Origin: Eriocheir sinensis
Taxonomy: Eukaryota; Arthropoda; Malacostraca; Decapoda; Varunidae
Length of the DNA: 64,000 nucleotides
Assembly: GCF_024679095.1 (NCBI RefSeq)
Contig: NC_066520.1
Span: 14,712,209 to 14,776,208, forward strand
Reading direction: 5' to 3'
The notes under the pieces were generated by a model, which worked only from the letters and a program-made list of their open reading frames with translations, was not told where the DNA came from and did no database searches. This document shows positions 1 to 12,856 of the stretch, piece by piece. Position numbers and translations under genes: made by a program. Positions within the stretch are counted from its first letter, which is position 1; the number at the start of each line of letters is the position of its first letter.

Positions 1-1476
1 AAAGTTCCTCTTCATCTTTTTCCCCTCGTCCTCTTTCTCTTTCCATTTCCCTCCTTTTTTGTTTTGTTTTTTTCTTTTTCTTGTGATTAATTTCCAAGAA
101 TGAGTCTCTCCCCCGCCTTTACTGTCACGACCACCATCACCATTAGAGTATTGCTATGATTTATTCAGCACCATCAACATCACAACCACTAACAGTCACC
201 ATAATCACCATTAGTAACAGTAACACAATTATCGTTACCACCATCACCACCAACGTCATTATTGTCATACGTTGTCTCCTTTCTTTAGCTTTTCTTAATA
301 TTTTGTCATACATCTTATTCCTTCCTAATCATATCATTCAGAGTGCCTTTATTTGCATTCCTATAAATGAGTGATTATTCAAGTTTCCGCGAGAGAGGAT
401 GAAAAAGGGATCTCCTACCAAAGCCCCATCCCTCCCCCCCGCTCCCCCTCTTGCCCTTGCCGTTTAGAGAAGTTGTCATTGACGGGCCCAGAAGGAGAAG
501 AGAAAACAGGCCTCAGTTCTAGAGCAATGAGATGTGAAGGATTAATGAGGTGGTGGTGATGGTGGTGGTGGTGGTGGCGGTAAGTCGGAGTTTGGAGATG
601 TCAGAAACGTTCACTAAAACTCATACTTTACACACCGCTTTCCCGCCTTAATATCTTTCCCTCTCCCTCCCTCCACTTCTTCATGGCTTATAACTTATCG
701 CAGGGAAGTCAGAGAAAGGGTTGGTTGCTATCTCTCCATCTATCTATAGCTCCGACGCCCTGTTACCGTCACCAATAGGAACATATATTCTCCTTTCCTG
801 TTCCTACACTCCTCTTCGACAACTAAAACAACGACGAAATGCTTATATAGATGTGGCAGTAGTAGTAATAATAGCAGGAGTATGCGTAGGAGGAGGAGGA
901 GTAAGAGGAGTGTAGAGAGGGGACAGCCGAAGAAAGGGAGGTTTGATGGGAGATGAAAGAGGAGAAGGACGGTAGAGAGGAGGCGAAAGAGGAAGAGGAG
1001 GTGGCAACAGAGCGAAGAAGTAAGAGTAATAACGATAATAAGAATAACAGCTCGTGCAATAATCTGTCAAAGAGCAATTATAACAAGAACAAGAACAAGA
1101 ACAAGAACATATTGCGTCAAACACTGACCTCCTATTGTTGCTAGACGTTAGGGTGGAAGGGAGGAGGGGGAGAGGGGAAGCAGGCAAGGGTGAGGGGAGG
1201 GGAACGGTGAGGGGGCACTAAACGAGAAGGGGAATGAGAGGAGGTGAAGGTGAGGGGGAGGAGAAAGGGAGGTAATGGGTCACGGGAAGAGAGGGGAGAG
1301 GAAGAGGTAAAGGGGAGAGGTGAAGAGGGGTGGGAAGGCAGTAAAAGAGAGGGGAGAAAGAGGAAGGGAGGGGGAGGGGAAGAAGGGGAGTGAAAACAAG
1401 TGTCTCTGGCGTTCACACATTAACTTGAAGGGTGAAGAGAGGGGGGGAGGGGAAGGACGGGTTGTTGTGGTCAGGT

Positions 1477-1478
<2 letters not shown>
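1..1478. other. low-complexity intergenic DNA
   Basis: No gene is visible. The first 360 bases are pyrimidine-rich with imperfect CAC/CAT trinucleotides. A short (GGT)n run lies near 550-580 and four copies of a six-base AACAAG unit at about 1083-1110. From 1150 to 1400 the plus strand is almost pure G/A. The short open frames here translate as Ser/Leu/Pro-rich or Glu/Arg/Gly-rich low-complexity peptides. Confidence 0.8.

Positions 1479-1510
<32 letters not shown>
1479..1510. repeat. (GT)n microsatellite
   Basis: Uninterrupted run of 16 GT dinucleotides between a G-rich purine tract and an A-rich tract. Confidence 0.97.
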
Positions 1511-1512
<2 letters not shown>

Positions 1513-2827
1513 GAAAAGGTGTCGGGGAAAAAAAAAATTGTTAAGTTGTATACCCTACTACATGGCAAAGAAAGGTACCTACTCGCAGAAAACTGACAAG
1601 AAAAAGTATGAAAGAAAGTATAAAAGTATATGAGAAAAAGTAAAAAAGAAAGAATACAAGAAAGAACCGCAGAAATTAAATCAAACAGGATCAATTTAAC
1701 TATAGGCTGTTCCCCTTATGACTTTTTCAAACCACCAACTTCTTACTTTCATTTACTGCTATGCTGCTGAACGCAATAAACCACAAACTAAAACAAATCA
1801 CTCAAAACTTTAAAAAAAAAAAAATTCAACCCCAAAAAGATCACATACAAGCTTACATTTCCTTCCATTTTTTTGCCCATGAAAGAAAACAAATATACAC
1901 ATGCAAACACAATAAACCACCACCAACACCACCAATAACAATATAAACAAACAAAAACAAGACTACCAAAAATGATAAACTGCCCTACTAATTGAAACCG
2001 ATCAAGAAGAGAAAAAATAAGAACAGAGAATAAGTGGGCTGATTTGGCGGTCATGTGGTGGGCTTCATGTGGGCTGTGGAGTGTGTGGGCTGGCAAAAAT
2101 GTGTCTGGTTAGTGGTGGAGGTGATGGTGGGAAGGGGTGTGAGGGGGAAGAGGAAGGGGTGATAATGAGTGATGGGTGAGTGACGGAAATGAGGGTGAGG
2201 AGGAAAAATGGTTATGGACGAATGGGTAAAGTTTAGGACGGCGGAGGAGCGAAGGAAATGACAGAGGGAGGGAGGGAAGGGCGGAAGGAGGGAAGGGGAG
2301 GTGATAGGTGGCAATGGGTGGATGACGGAAACGGAGGTGAGGTGGAGGAATGGTTATGGGCGTCTGGTAAACATTATGGGTCGTGACAAGAAGAAGAAAA
2401 GGAAGAAAAGGTGAAAATGGGTAATACAGAAAAAAAGAATTGATGTGGTGACTTGTGAGCGGAACGAATTTGTTGTTGATGAAGACATGATCAAGTTAGG
2501 AGGAGGAAGATAAGGAGAAGGAGGAGGAGCAGGAGGAGGAGGAGGAGGAGGAGAGACAAACCCAACTCAAGGACAACCTCTAACCTTGCACCGTATTGAT
2601 GTAAAGAATGGGGAGGAAAAAAAAAGATGAACAGACAAAAAATATGGAAGGGAAAAACGGAAAAAAAGGAAAACAATGAGGAAATAAAATGGAGGATAAA
2701 TAAACAAAATGGAAATAAAAAAGAGAGGGCAGGGAGATGGAAGGTAGAAAGGGTAGATGGAGGTAGAGTAGAGGAAAAAAAAAGGTGTGAACTGCATGAC
2801 CAATAAAAGACATGCACGAATTATTTC

Positions 2828-2836
<9 letters not shown>
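1511..2836. repeat. A-rich and G-rich DNA with a 141-bp local duplication and (GGA)n
   Basis: Bases 1511-2040 are A-rich with no gene signal. At 2158-2380 two diverged copies of one sequence follow each other with a period of about 141 bp; GACGGAA followed by a GAGG-rich stretch and GGTTATGG occurs from 2182 and again from 2323. A (GGA)n run sits at about 2510-2555. Bases 2600-2800 are A/G-rich. No coding region is supported. Confidence 0.75.

Positions 2837-2907
<71 letters not shown>
2837..2907. repeat. (CT)n microsatellite, 71 bp
   Basis: Uninterrupted TC/CT dinucleotides. It marks a strand switch: purine-rich plus strand to the left (2500-2800), pyrimidine-rich to the right (2930-3500). 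Confidence 0.97.
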
Positions 2908-2908
<1 letters not shown>

Positions 2909-3433
2909 GTTATTTCCTCCTTCCACCACCGACTTCACCTCCCTCACCCCTTCCATCCTTCCACCTTAAGCCCTTCTTCTTCCTCCTCCTGCCCCTTCCT
3001 GTTATCGCCTCCTCCTCTTACTCTTCCTCCTTCTTTTTCCTTCTCCCCCCCCCTCCCCCCCTCGAGCCCTCCTCCTCCTAGCCAGCCTTGGAAGGGACGC
3101 GGAGGTGCCATAGTTATTGTTTGGTTTCCTTCACGCCCTTGCCCCTCCCGCCCTTCACTCTGCCTCACTCTCCTCTCGCTCCTCTCGCCCGTGCAATGCT
3201 TCTCTTGACTCCTCCCTCTCACTCCCTCCCTCCCTCCTGCCCTCTCTCCCTACTGTCTGTCCTTTGTTCTGTACTCCTGCTTTTATATGTCTCAGTTTTC
3301 TCAATGTCTTTATTTTCATATTTCCTTTTACGACTCTTTATCTACTTCTTCTTTATCGTTATCCTTTTTGTCTTCATATAACTCCTGGTCCTCCTCTTCT
3401 TCCTCCGTCTGTTCTTTTTACGTATTTTCCGTC

Positions 3434-3464
<31 letters not shown>

Positions 3465-3915
3465 GTATATCCATCTTTACTCTGCTTTTCTTTTACTAGT
3501 TCCTCTGTTTCTCCGTTACATTCCTAGGTTGCTTTCGTTTATATCAATTTACATCGAGTCTTCAGTGATATATAATCTACTACTGTTTTTCTTTTGCTCT
3601 TTTCGATCCACGAACATAATCTGGCAGTGAAACATCTGACGTTATACGAGGGAAATAAACTCCAAAAAAACACTCCTTTTAGAATATTGATGTTGTGGCG
3701 TCGTATAGTAACAAATGTAGCCTGTTTTCTTCTTTTTTTCTTTTTTAGGGGAGAGGGACAAACACTGGCGTTGGGATAAATACTTTGGCATTCTGAAAAA
3801 AAAAAACATCTTTCATGGCATTAATAAACGACTGTAGTGCTCGGGCATACACATAACGGGGGGTCGATGCGCACTTGTTGTACTCGGATAAACACTAATA
3901 GAGTTGCGAGGTCTT
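2908..3915. other. pyrimidine-rich spacer
   Basis: Bases 2930-3540 are C/T-rich with short (CTC)n runs at about 3430-3465. The remainder (3540-3915) is ordinary AT-rich sequence in which I see neither a gene nor a repeat. Confidence 0.7.
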
Positions 3916-4138
3916 GGGGTCGTATTTTAAAACATTTCATCGCCCAGGTTCACATATTTGACATGGCTTTCGTAGGAGCTGTAGGCCTTTCCAGGGGTAG
4001 TTTTATGACCCTGGTGGTAGTTTGACCCTTCTTCTGTGCCATGAACCTTAAAAAACACTCATGAAAAACAGATTGATCCCCTATTTGACCTTTAGAAATA
4101 GTTGATGTGAGAAGCGATGGTGTCTTAAAATACGGCCC
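3916..4138. mobile_element. MITE-like element, copy 1
   Basis: The element is 223 bp with imperfect terminal inverted repeats: GGGGTCGTATTTTAAAACA at the left (3916-3934), and TGTCTTAAAATACGGCCC at the right (4121-4138), which is its near reverse complement. The match continues inward through CATCGC. The interior matches 41522-41856 and, in opposite orientation, 58777-59100. It carries no coding capacity, so it would be a non-autonomous DNA element mobilised in trans. The target-site duplication is not clear here. An inverted-repeat satellite monomer is the alternative, less likely because copies are dispersed. Confidence 0.72.
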
Positions 4139-4390
4139 TTTGGTCCCATAACGGTGAAATATCAGTGATTTATCAGCGCGTGTTGAGGAACTGAATGGCC
4201 CAGTGTAGTGCCCGCGATAAGTCCTCAAAATCATGGGTAATGTTATCGTGTTTTTTCTCCTTGTTCTTCGTCTTCCACCCCCTCCTCCTCCGCCTCCTCC
4301 TCCTCCTCCTCCTCCTAACCGCCCAATTAGCGCCATCCCTGGGCAAAGGATTTTAACACAAGCCAGAGCAACACACACCATTACCTCCAT

Positions 4391-4422
<32 letters not shown>

Positions 4423-4701
4423 TATACATCGCTCAATAAAATGTTGGTCCAATGGAAATAATTTAACAGCCTGACACTCTCCTCCTCTCTTTACCTCCTC
4501 TCCCTCCATCATTTATCCCTCACCTCTCCTCCTCCTCCTCCTCCTCCTACAGTTCCCTCCGTCCCTCCCTCCCTCCCCTCCTCCGCCACCTCCCCTGCTC
4601 TCGATAAAATGGAGACGTGATGGAAGGGGTTGATGGAGAGAAGAAGAGAAGTGGAATTATACGTATATATCACGTCATATTCTCTTCCTCCATTTCGTCT
4701 C

Positions 4702-4747
<46 letters not shown>

Positions 4748-4928
4748 ACAACACAAAAATCAGTACTCCCCAGAAAATGTTGTCTAATGATCTTTTTTTT
4801 TTCTTTTCTATCCATAAGCTTCTTTTTGTTGTTGTTTTGCTCTTTGTGACATTGAAAACAAAATACTAACTCACTATCTCTCTATCTATATCTCTCTTAT
4901 CTTTCTACTTTTCTGTCTGTGTCTGTGA
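4139..4928. repeat. SSR cluster: (TCC)n, (CA)n, (CAT)n
   Basis: Imperfect (TCC)n lies at about 4266-4317, (CA)n at 4391-4419, CTC/CCT-rich DNA at 4480-4600 and (CAT)n at about 4705-4747. No gene is supported; runs such as poly-Met, poly-Ile or poly-Pro come from translating these arrays. Confidence 0.9.
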
Positions 4929-4938
4929 GTGTGTCTGT

Positions 4939-4977
<39 letters not shown>

Positions 4978-5258
4978 TGTGTGTGTGCCCCCCTCCACCC
5001 CACTGTCAGCCACCATTTAGAGGACGCGTGGCTAGCATGTCCGTAAACGCCAGTCCGCTCAATAACACTGTAGTGCGTGGCGCCATATATTTCACTCGCC
5101 GCTTTACATCAGGGAAAGTGGCGACAGTAATGGATCGGATGGCTCTTAAGCGCTTAGTACCTCCACGTCTTATCCTACCTATTCCCCTAAACTATTTGCC
5201 CAGTACTGTACCAATACCCAATAATGCTCATATTACTCCATCCATATATTGTCTGCCC
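4929..5258. other. (GT)n followed by a non-repetitive island
   Basis: A (GT)n array occupies about 4940-4988. Bases 5020-5258 are non-repetitive with balanced composition, unlike everything around them, and one plus frame stays open through them into the CT-rich DNA beyond. I do not recognise the peptide, and the open frame begins inside the GT array, so I do not call a gene. It may be a conserved noncoding segment or a fragment of an old element. Confidence 0.4.
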
Positions 5259-5965
5259 GGCTGGTTCAATCTCCTCCTTTTTCTTTTCCTTTCCTGTGAT
5301 CTCTCCTCCGTCCGTTCTCTTTTGCCTCTGCCTCTCCTCTTTTTCTTTTTTTCCTTCGCCTTTATGCGTTTTTCTAATCTTCTCTTCTATTTTTTCCTCG
5401 GCCTCCTCCTCCCATTTCATCTCTCATTCCTTTGTATCTCTCTACCTTTCCCCTCACTCTCTCTTCCTCCCTTATTCCCTTTCCTTTCAAACTCTCCTCC
5501 TTTTCCCTTCTTCCTTTACCCTCTCACCCTCTCCTCCTCCACTTTCTCCTTCTCTTCAGTTGCCTTTTCCTTCTCTACTTCTCGATCCCCCTCCTCCTCC
5601 TCCTCCTCCTCCTCCTTCTCCTCCTCCTCCTCTTGTTTATCATCGTAGGTCACCCCGATACCCTCCTTGACCACAATCCTTCTGTCCATCATCGGCAGCA
5701 AATATGACCTGGTGGTGGTGGAGGTGGTAGTGGTGGAAAGGGGGAGAGGAAAAGATGAAAAGAGGAAAAGAAAAGAAGGGAGGAAAGGGATAGGGGAGGG
5801 TAAAGAAGGAGCGAAGAGGAAAAGAAAAAAAGCGAGAAGAGGAAAAAGGAAAGAAAGAATATGAAAAAAATTAAATGAGAATAGAAAGGCAGGAGACGGG
5901 AAAGAAATAAGGGGGGAAAAATAGGGAGAGGAGCGAAATAGAGAAAAAAATTAGTGTGAAGGAGG
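5259..5965. repeat. pyrimidine-rich tract with (CTC)n, then purine-rich tract
   Basis: C/T-rich DNA runs from 5259 to 5645 with (CTC)n at about 5589-5632. After about 70 bases of ordinary sequence the plus strand becomes almost pure A/G (5735-5960). No gene is visible. Confidence 0.85.
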
Positions 5966-6062
5966 TGGTGGTGGTGGTGGTGATGGTGGTGGTGGTGGTG
6001 GTGGTGGTGGTGGTGGTGGTGATGGTGGTGGTGGTGGTGGTGATGGTGGTTGTGGTGGTCTA
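5966..6062. repeat. (GGT)n microsatellite with GAT interruptions
   Basis: About 95 bp of GGT/GTG triplets with several GAT substitutions. Read on the minus strand it gives a Pro/Ser run that is not a gene. Confidence 0.95.
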
Positions 6063-6719
6063 GCTGGTGATTGAATCCGTCTGTGACTTGATCTTGTTTT
6101 CATTTTTTTTTTAATCTTATTTAGTTTTTTTGTTTTGTTTTGCTTGAGTCTGGATTTGAGTTTTTTGTCGTTTTTTGCTGTTGCTGTGTGTGAGTGAGTG
6201 TGTACCGGGGATTGCATTGGGGAAGAAGAGGGAGAGGGGAGAAATTGAGGTGGGGTGGAGGTTAGGTGAGGTTGACTGATAAACACACACAAACACATAC
6301 ACGAACACACACACACACTCACACACTCAAGCACCCTCCCCTCCCCTCCTCTAACCCCCCACACACATACACACTAATCCAACATACACGTCTGGCTAAA
6401 TGAATGTGACTGGAACTAACTGACTAGCTTCAAGACTAACTGATTTGCCCCTATCCTCTTTTCTTCCTCCCTGACTTGACTGACTAACTGACTGATTGGC
6501 TGGATGACCGACTGACTGATTGACCGGTACACAAGCACACACACACCCTTCCTCTCACACACACACATACTCATCCATTCAACACCCATCACAAACACAT
6601 ACAAGAGGGTACACAACCACACACACACACAAACATCCTCCCTCACCACACACATACGCAATCATCCATTCACACACACACACACACACACACACGCTCA
6701 CTAACAAATACAAGAGAGT
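6063..6719. repeat. T-rich spacer, (CA)n-type repeats and (GACT)n
   Basis: Interrupted CA repeats fill about 6280-6380 and 6530-6700, and a degenerate GACT/TGAC tetranucleotide tract occupies about 6405-6525. No gene is visible. Confidence 0.85.
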
Positions 6720-6910
6720 GACTTTCATATTCTCTCCCGGCTCGACGTGTGAAAGAATGCGCTGCTGAGAGTCAAGACCATTCGCCGGCTTTTGAGGTGT
6801 CGACGCTAATGATTGGACGCGGCGGGACGTGCTAATAGCGGCAGGTGGGCGGCGGAACAGGTGGTAGGAGGCGCTAAGGGGAGGGGACAAGGGCGAGATA
6901 GAGGTGATAA
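6720..6910. other. non-repetitive GC-rich island with E-boxes
   Basis: A balanced-composition block between repeat tracts. It contains a TAAT core next to ATTGG (an inverted CCAAT box, near 6809-6817) and two CAGGTG E-boxes at about 6842 and 6858. No open frame stands out. A cis-regulatory role is inference only. Confidence 0.35.
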
Positions 6911-8751
<1,841 letters not shown>

Positions 8752-8825
<74 letters not shown>

Positions 8826-8890
8826 AAGAGAAGAGAAGAGAAGAGAAGAGAAGAGAAGAGAAGAGAAGAGAAGAGAAGAGAAAAGAAGAA
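8752..8890. repeat. compound (AG)n-(GAGAA)n microsatellite
   Basis: About 70 bp of AG dinucleotides run directly into about 65 bp of a GAGAA pentanucleotide array (13 units, from 8821). Confidence 0.97.
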
Positions 8891-9652
8891 AAGAGAGAAG
8901 ATAAAAATATAAAAAATATGAAAAAGAGAAGTGAAGAATAGAAAAAATAAAAATCTATGAAAAAGAAAAGGAAATTAAGGAGAAAAGTAAAGAAAAGAAA
9001 AAAGAAAAGTAATGTAGAGTAATGTAGAATGGGGTCGAGGAGTGTTGAGCAAATCAGAGCAGAGCAAACGTCAAAGAGGGAAGCAAAAGGAGGAACTTAC
9101 AACATAGAAATCCAAAAGGCACTCGGTCAGTAACATCAAAACGAAGACAGCCATTGAAGACTTGTCAGACATAAAACATGATGGAGGAAGGTTAAAAGGG
9201 TCAAAGAGTGGGAGCAGTAAAGTGTCCACGAGAACACATAGACGTTAGGAAACACATAAGATACTGACACATAAATATCCATGAAGGTAAAGGTAAACAC
9301 AAGGAAGACTGTTGTTGAGATTACTGAACACATCATGAAGATTTCTAAAAGGTAACATACGAAGAAATTGCAGGTAAGAATAAGGTAATTTAAGGGGGCA
9401 GTTAAGCGTGTAACCTCCCTTTGAACTCAACGTATATCTGGACCACAAGACGAGATATATATAGTGATGATGATGGTGGTAGTGATAGTGATGGTGTTTT
9501 GGCTGGTAGTATTAGTAATAGTAGGAGTAGTCGCAGTCGTAGTCGTAGTAGTAGTAATAGAAGCAGTAGTAATGGTAGTAGCAGTGGTAATAGTAGTAGT
9601 AGTAGTTTAGTGACCCGCCCCGATGTATAAAGCGATCAAATCCCCTACATGG
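8891..9652. other. A-rich spacer and imperfect AGT/GAT repeat
   Basis: A/G-rich DNA to about 9100, then ordinary sequence, then imperfect AGT/GAT/GGT triplets at about 9455-9610. No gene is visible. Confidence 0.75.
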
Positions 9653-9768
9653 CCATCACCACCACCACCATAACCTCCCCCCCATCGCAAACACACCCAG
9701 CACAGCAGAGTCACGGACAAACGAGAAACCACTTCATCGAACCTTACGATTAACACACCTCCATTAAG
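9653..9768. repeat. 116-bp direct repeat, left copy
   Basis: Identical base for base to 10132-10247, 479 bp away. It begins CCATCACCACC and ends CCTCCATTAAG. The right flank of this copy continues into a B-box-like motif; the right flank of the other copy does not. Confidence 0.92.
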
Positions 9769-9800
9769 GTCGTGGTTCGATTCCCGGGCAGGGCAAAGTT
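9769..9800 (+). other. Pol III B-box-like motif (possible SINE remnant)
   Basis: GTGGTTCGATTCCCGGG at about 9773-9789 matches the tRNA T-arm/B-box consensus GGTTCGANTCC. No convincing A box lies 30-60 bases upstream. It could be the end of a decayed tRNA-derived SINE or chance. Confidence 0.35.
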
Positions 9801-9858
9801 TATCACCCCACCACGTCCCCAGCTTAGATAAATTTATTGTGCTTTAGAATCAGCAGAT

Positions 9859-9893
<35 letters not shown>

Positions 9894-10131
9894 GGTAGTA
9901 GAAGTATAAATAAAAGTAGAGTAGCAGTAGTAGTTGTAGTAATGGCAGCAGAATACAAAACTGAACCAAGTCTAAATATTAAAAGTTATTAGTATAAAAG
10001 TATAAAATATGTCAAACACGATATAATAACAAGCCTACCGTAAGAAAAGAAAAATACATCACTTTCATTAGATATCACCACCACCACCACCACCACCACC
10101 ACCCATCCCATCCCACACACATTACACCACA
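9801..10131. repeat. spacer between direct repeats with (AGT)n and (CAC)n
   Basis: (AGT)n lies at about 9858-9905 and (CAC)n at about 10077-10103. The rest is AT-rich with no gene. Confidence 0.8.
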
Positions 10132-10247
10132 CCATCACCACCACCACCATAACCTCCCCCCCATCGCAAACACACCCAGCACAGCAGAGTCACGGACAAA
10201 CGAGAAACCACTTCATCGAACCTTACGATTAACACACCTCCATTAAG
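10132..10247. repeat. 116-bp direct repeat, right copy
   Basis: Perfect second copy of 9653-9768. It is preceded by (CAC)n, which fits duplication or insertion seeded at CAC-rich DNA. Confidence 0.92.
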
Positions 10248-10878
10248 AACCAAGAACCCTTTGACTCAACACCTGTCCCTCGGCCTCATAAAACACCTTT
10301 CGCAGGGGAAGGGCGGGAAAGGAAGGGAGGTGAAGTAGGAGGAGAGGAAGGAGGAGGGAGGAAGAGGAGGGTGATCGACTTCTGGAGTGTAACGCCGAAA
10401 ACTTTACGTGGGTGTGGGAGGGAGAGAGAGAGGGAGGGAGGGAAAGAACTAGGCACACCTGTCAACGTCGAGGCAGGTAAACTCCACCGGGTAGTCCATC
10501 ACGCCAAAGTGCACAGGTGGGCATTGTGACACCTTGAGCATCGATTGGACGTGTGCACGGAGGTGTGATGACAAATGTGGCGGCGCTGGGGAAACATGCA
10601 TGGGTCCTTCTCTCTCCCTTCCTCTCGTTCTCTCGTTCTCTCACTCTCGCTCTCTCACTCACTTTCGTTCTCGTTATCGTTATCGTTCGCTCTTTCTCAT
10701 TTCGTTTCTTTGTCATCTTTCTATATTTCATTTCACAAACCCTTCTTTTTGTCTCCTCTCCCTCATTTTCTCCTTCCTCTTTCCCTCCCTCTTCCTCTGT
10801 TTCTCCCTCACTTCTTGCTTATCTTTCACAATCTCCCTGTGTTGCTTCCTATCTCCCTCGCTACCTCTTCCTCTTCCT

Positions 10879-10969
<91 letters not shown>

Positions 10970-11031
10970 GTTATGCATCACCATCTTCTTGCGTGTTCGC
11001 GTTATGATCACATCCGTTACGTTAAAACATT

Positions 11032-11072
<41 letters not shown>

Positions 11073-11577
11073 CCCTTTCCCCTGTGTCGCCATGAAGCTC
11101 AGAAAAAAAAGTTAACCGTACATTTGTGTCAGCATGAGAGTTTGCCTTCAACAGTTCGCTAAAGGCACAAATTCGGTATTGGAAACTGTTTAAGGTTCGA
11201 CTCATCTATTACCATGGTTCTTTTTCTTCTTCTTCTTCCTCCTTTTCCTTCTCCTCCTCCTCCTCCTCCTCCTCCTCCTCCTCGTCTGTAGATTGCAAAC
11301 ATACAGAAATAAAATGATTGCAGGTCAGTCAGTCAGTCGCAAAACGGTCACCTAGCTCGAGGGGCTTGGCAGAAGGTTGGAGTGTAACGCAAGCTTCTTT
11401 TTTTAACAATTATACGCGTCCAATAAAGGCTATGACAAAGAAAAGTGAACGTTATTGTTATTTATACTTTCTTCGTGTCAATATATTTCCAAAACTTCAT
11501 TATTCCTCCTCTTGTTTAGATATTTTTTTGCACTTCGGATGTATTATCTTCTTTTATCTTTTACATGAGAAGCCAAG
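10248..11577. repeat. SSR-rich spacer: (CT)n, (GT)n, (CTC)n
   Basis: Purine-rich at 10300-10450 and pyrimidine-rich at 10605-10883. (CT)n occupies 10884-10967, (GT)n 11033-11071 and (TTC/CTC)n about 11220-11283; a short GTCA tetranucleotide run lies at 11322-11339. Bases 11340-11577 are ordinary. No gene is supported. Confidence 0.85.
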
Positions 11578-11634
11578 ACACACACACACACACTCACACT
11601 CACACTCACACACCCACACGCACTCACACCCACA

Positions 11635-11693
<59 letters not shown>
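11578..11693. repeat. (CA)n microsatellite with CT/CC interruptions
   Basis: Interrupted CA repeats from 11578, uninterrupted from about 11637 to 11692. Confidence 0.95.
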
Positions 11694-11696
<3 letters not shown>

Positions 11697-11920
11697 ACAT
11701 TTTTTCTCCTACGAATTTCACCAGTGCAGTAAACGGTCTTACACATCTGACTTTCCTTGCTTTCGTGTGTGTAGTTATAGAGATCACGAACGAGTCATCA
11801 TGTCGGGAGGGAACGAGATTTCTATTATTTCTTATCTCTTTTTTTTAACACTGCACTCTAAAACCGGATGCTGCGCTTGCTTGCTGTTTTACGCCGTCAC
11901 CACCAGACACTTTTTCCTTC

Positions 11921-11976
11921 GGCTAGCACGTGAGGTTAGAGGTGAGGAATGTGGCCCAGGGTTCGACTCCCAGAAG
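11921..11976 (+). mobile_element. tRNA-derived SINE head (pseudo-tRNA)
   Basis: An A-box-like GGCTAGCACGTGAGGTTAGA (11921-11940) lies about 20 bases before a perfect B box, GGTTCGACTCC (11960-11970), flanked by short T-arm pairing (GGG/CCC). This is the internal Pol III promoter layout of a tRNA. The acceptor stem does not close, so it is not a working tRNA gene. A tract of CCTA and CATA tetranucleotides starts about 20 bases downstream (11990-12060), as is common at SINE 3' ends. Confidence 0.5.
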
Positions 11977-11989
11977 TTTACATGCATAC

Positions 11990-12552
11990 CAACCAACCTA
12001 CCTACCTACCTACCTATATACATACATACATACATGCATACATACATATTCATACGTATATACATTCATTTCTCTTCCACAAACACGTCTTATGGCATGA
12101 AATTACCTTCGTGTTTCCCTGTTCCAATGTTATTTTTTGTGTCATCGTATAGGAGAGAGAGAGAGAGGGGGGAGGAGAGAGAGAGAGAGAGAGAAAGAGT
12201 TTAAAAGAAAAATTGCAGTCCTATAATCGTGACCAGCAAACGTCGAAAGAGAGGGAAAGAGAATCAATTACGACACAGAGATGAGTAAAGAAAAGGGAGT
12301 CACATTACCTTCATAAGATGAGGAGGAGGATGCAAGGGAGAAGAACAAATCAAGATGAGGAGAAGGAGGCGAGGGAGAGGAACAAATCTACCTGCAGCAC
12401 ATGTGACCGACTTGCGACTTCCATTCCTTCACGACTTTGCTTCTCTGTTGACCAAAGGGAAAAAAGGGAATGACTGGTCAAATCATTGATGTTTGTTACT
12501 CTCTCCCTCTATGTCTCTTTCCCTCTCTCTCTCTTCAGGTCGGCAGAGTGTA
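11990..12552. repeat. (CCTA)n/(CATA)n, short (AG)n and spacer
   Basis: Tetranucleotide tract at 11990-12062 and interrupted (AG)n at 12152-12200. Two related GA-rich blocks with GATGAGGAG-type sequence follow near 12317 and 12354. Otherwise no gene or repeat is seen. Confidence 0.75.
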
Positions 12553-12856
12553 TACACAAAGGAACACAAAGGAAGAACAAACAACAGCAGACCTGCTGGT
12601 CCTTTCGAGGTTGTTTGTGACAAGCTACACTAACTATCTAATCAAAGGTGGAAGATGAAGGACAGCAAAGGCGAAGGCTCCTCCCCACCCCCCCATCCCT
12701 CCAGCCAAAGCTGGCAGGAAAGGAAAAAGAACCATGCAGCATGGAAAAACTGCATGGAATTTATGTAGGAAAGAGGAAAGAACTACCATTACTGCTACCA
12801 CTAACCGGGCAATAAAAGCGGACAAGGACACCAGTATTCGAAAGAACTTAACGTTA
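12553..12856 (-). other. LINE 3' UTR and terminal short repeats
   Basis: Noncoding DNA between the ORF2 stop and the short tandem TTCCTTTGTG units (minus strand) that I take as the 3' terminus. It includes a small inverted repeat, CCAGC-CAAA-GCTGG (about 12702-12716). In CR1-like elements the 3' UTR stem and terminal repeats are what the reverse transcriptase recognises; assigning that role here is inference. Confidence 0.55.

Noticed and set aside
4929..5648. 239-codon plus frame
   Set aside because: It begins in (GT)n and ends in CTC repeats. The unique middle part has no recognised domain, so only an island is reported.
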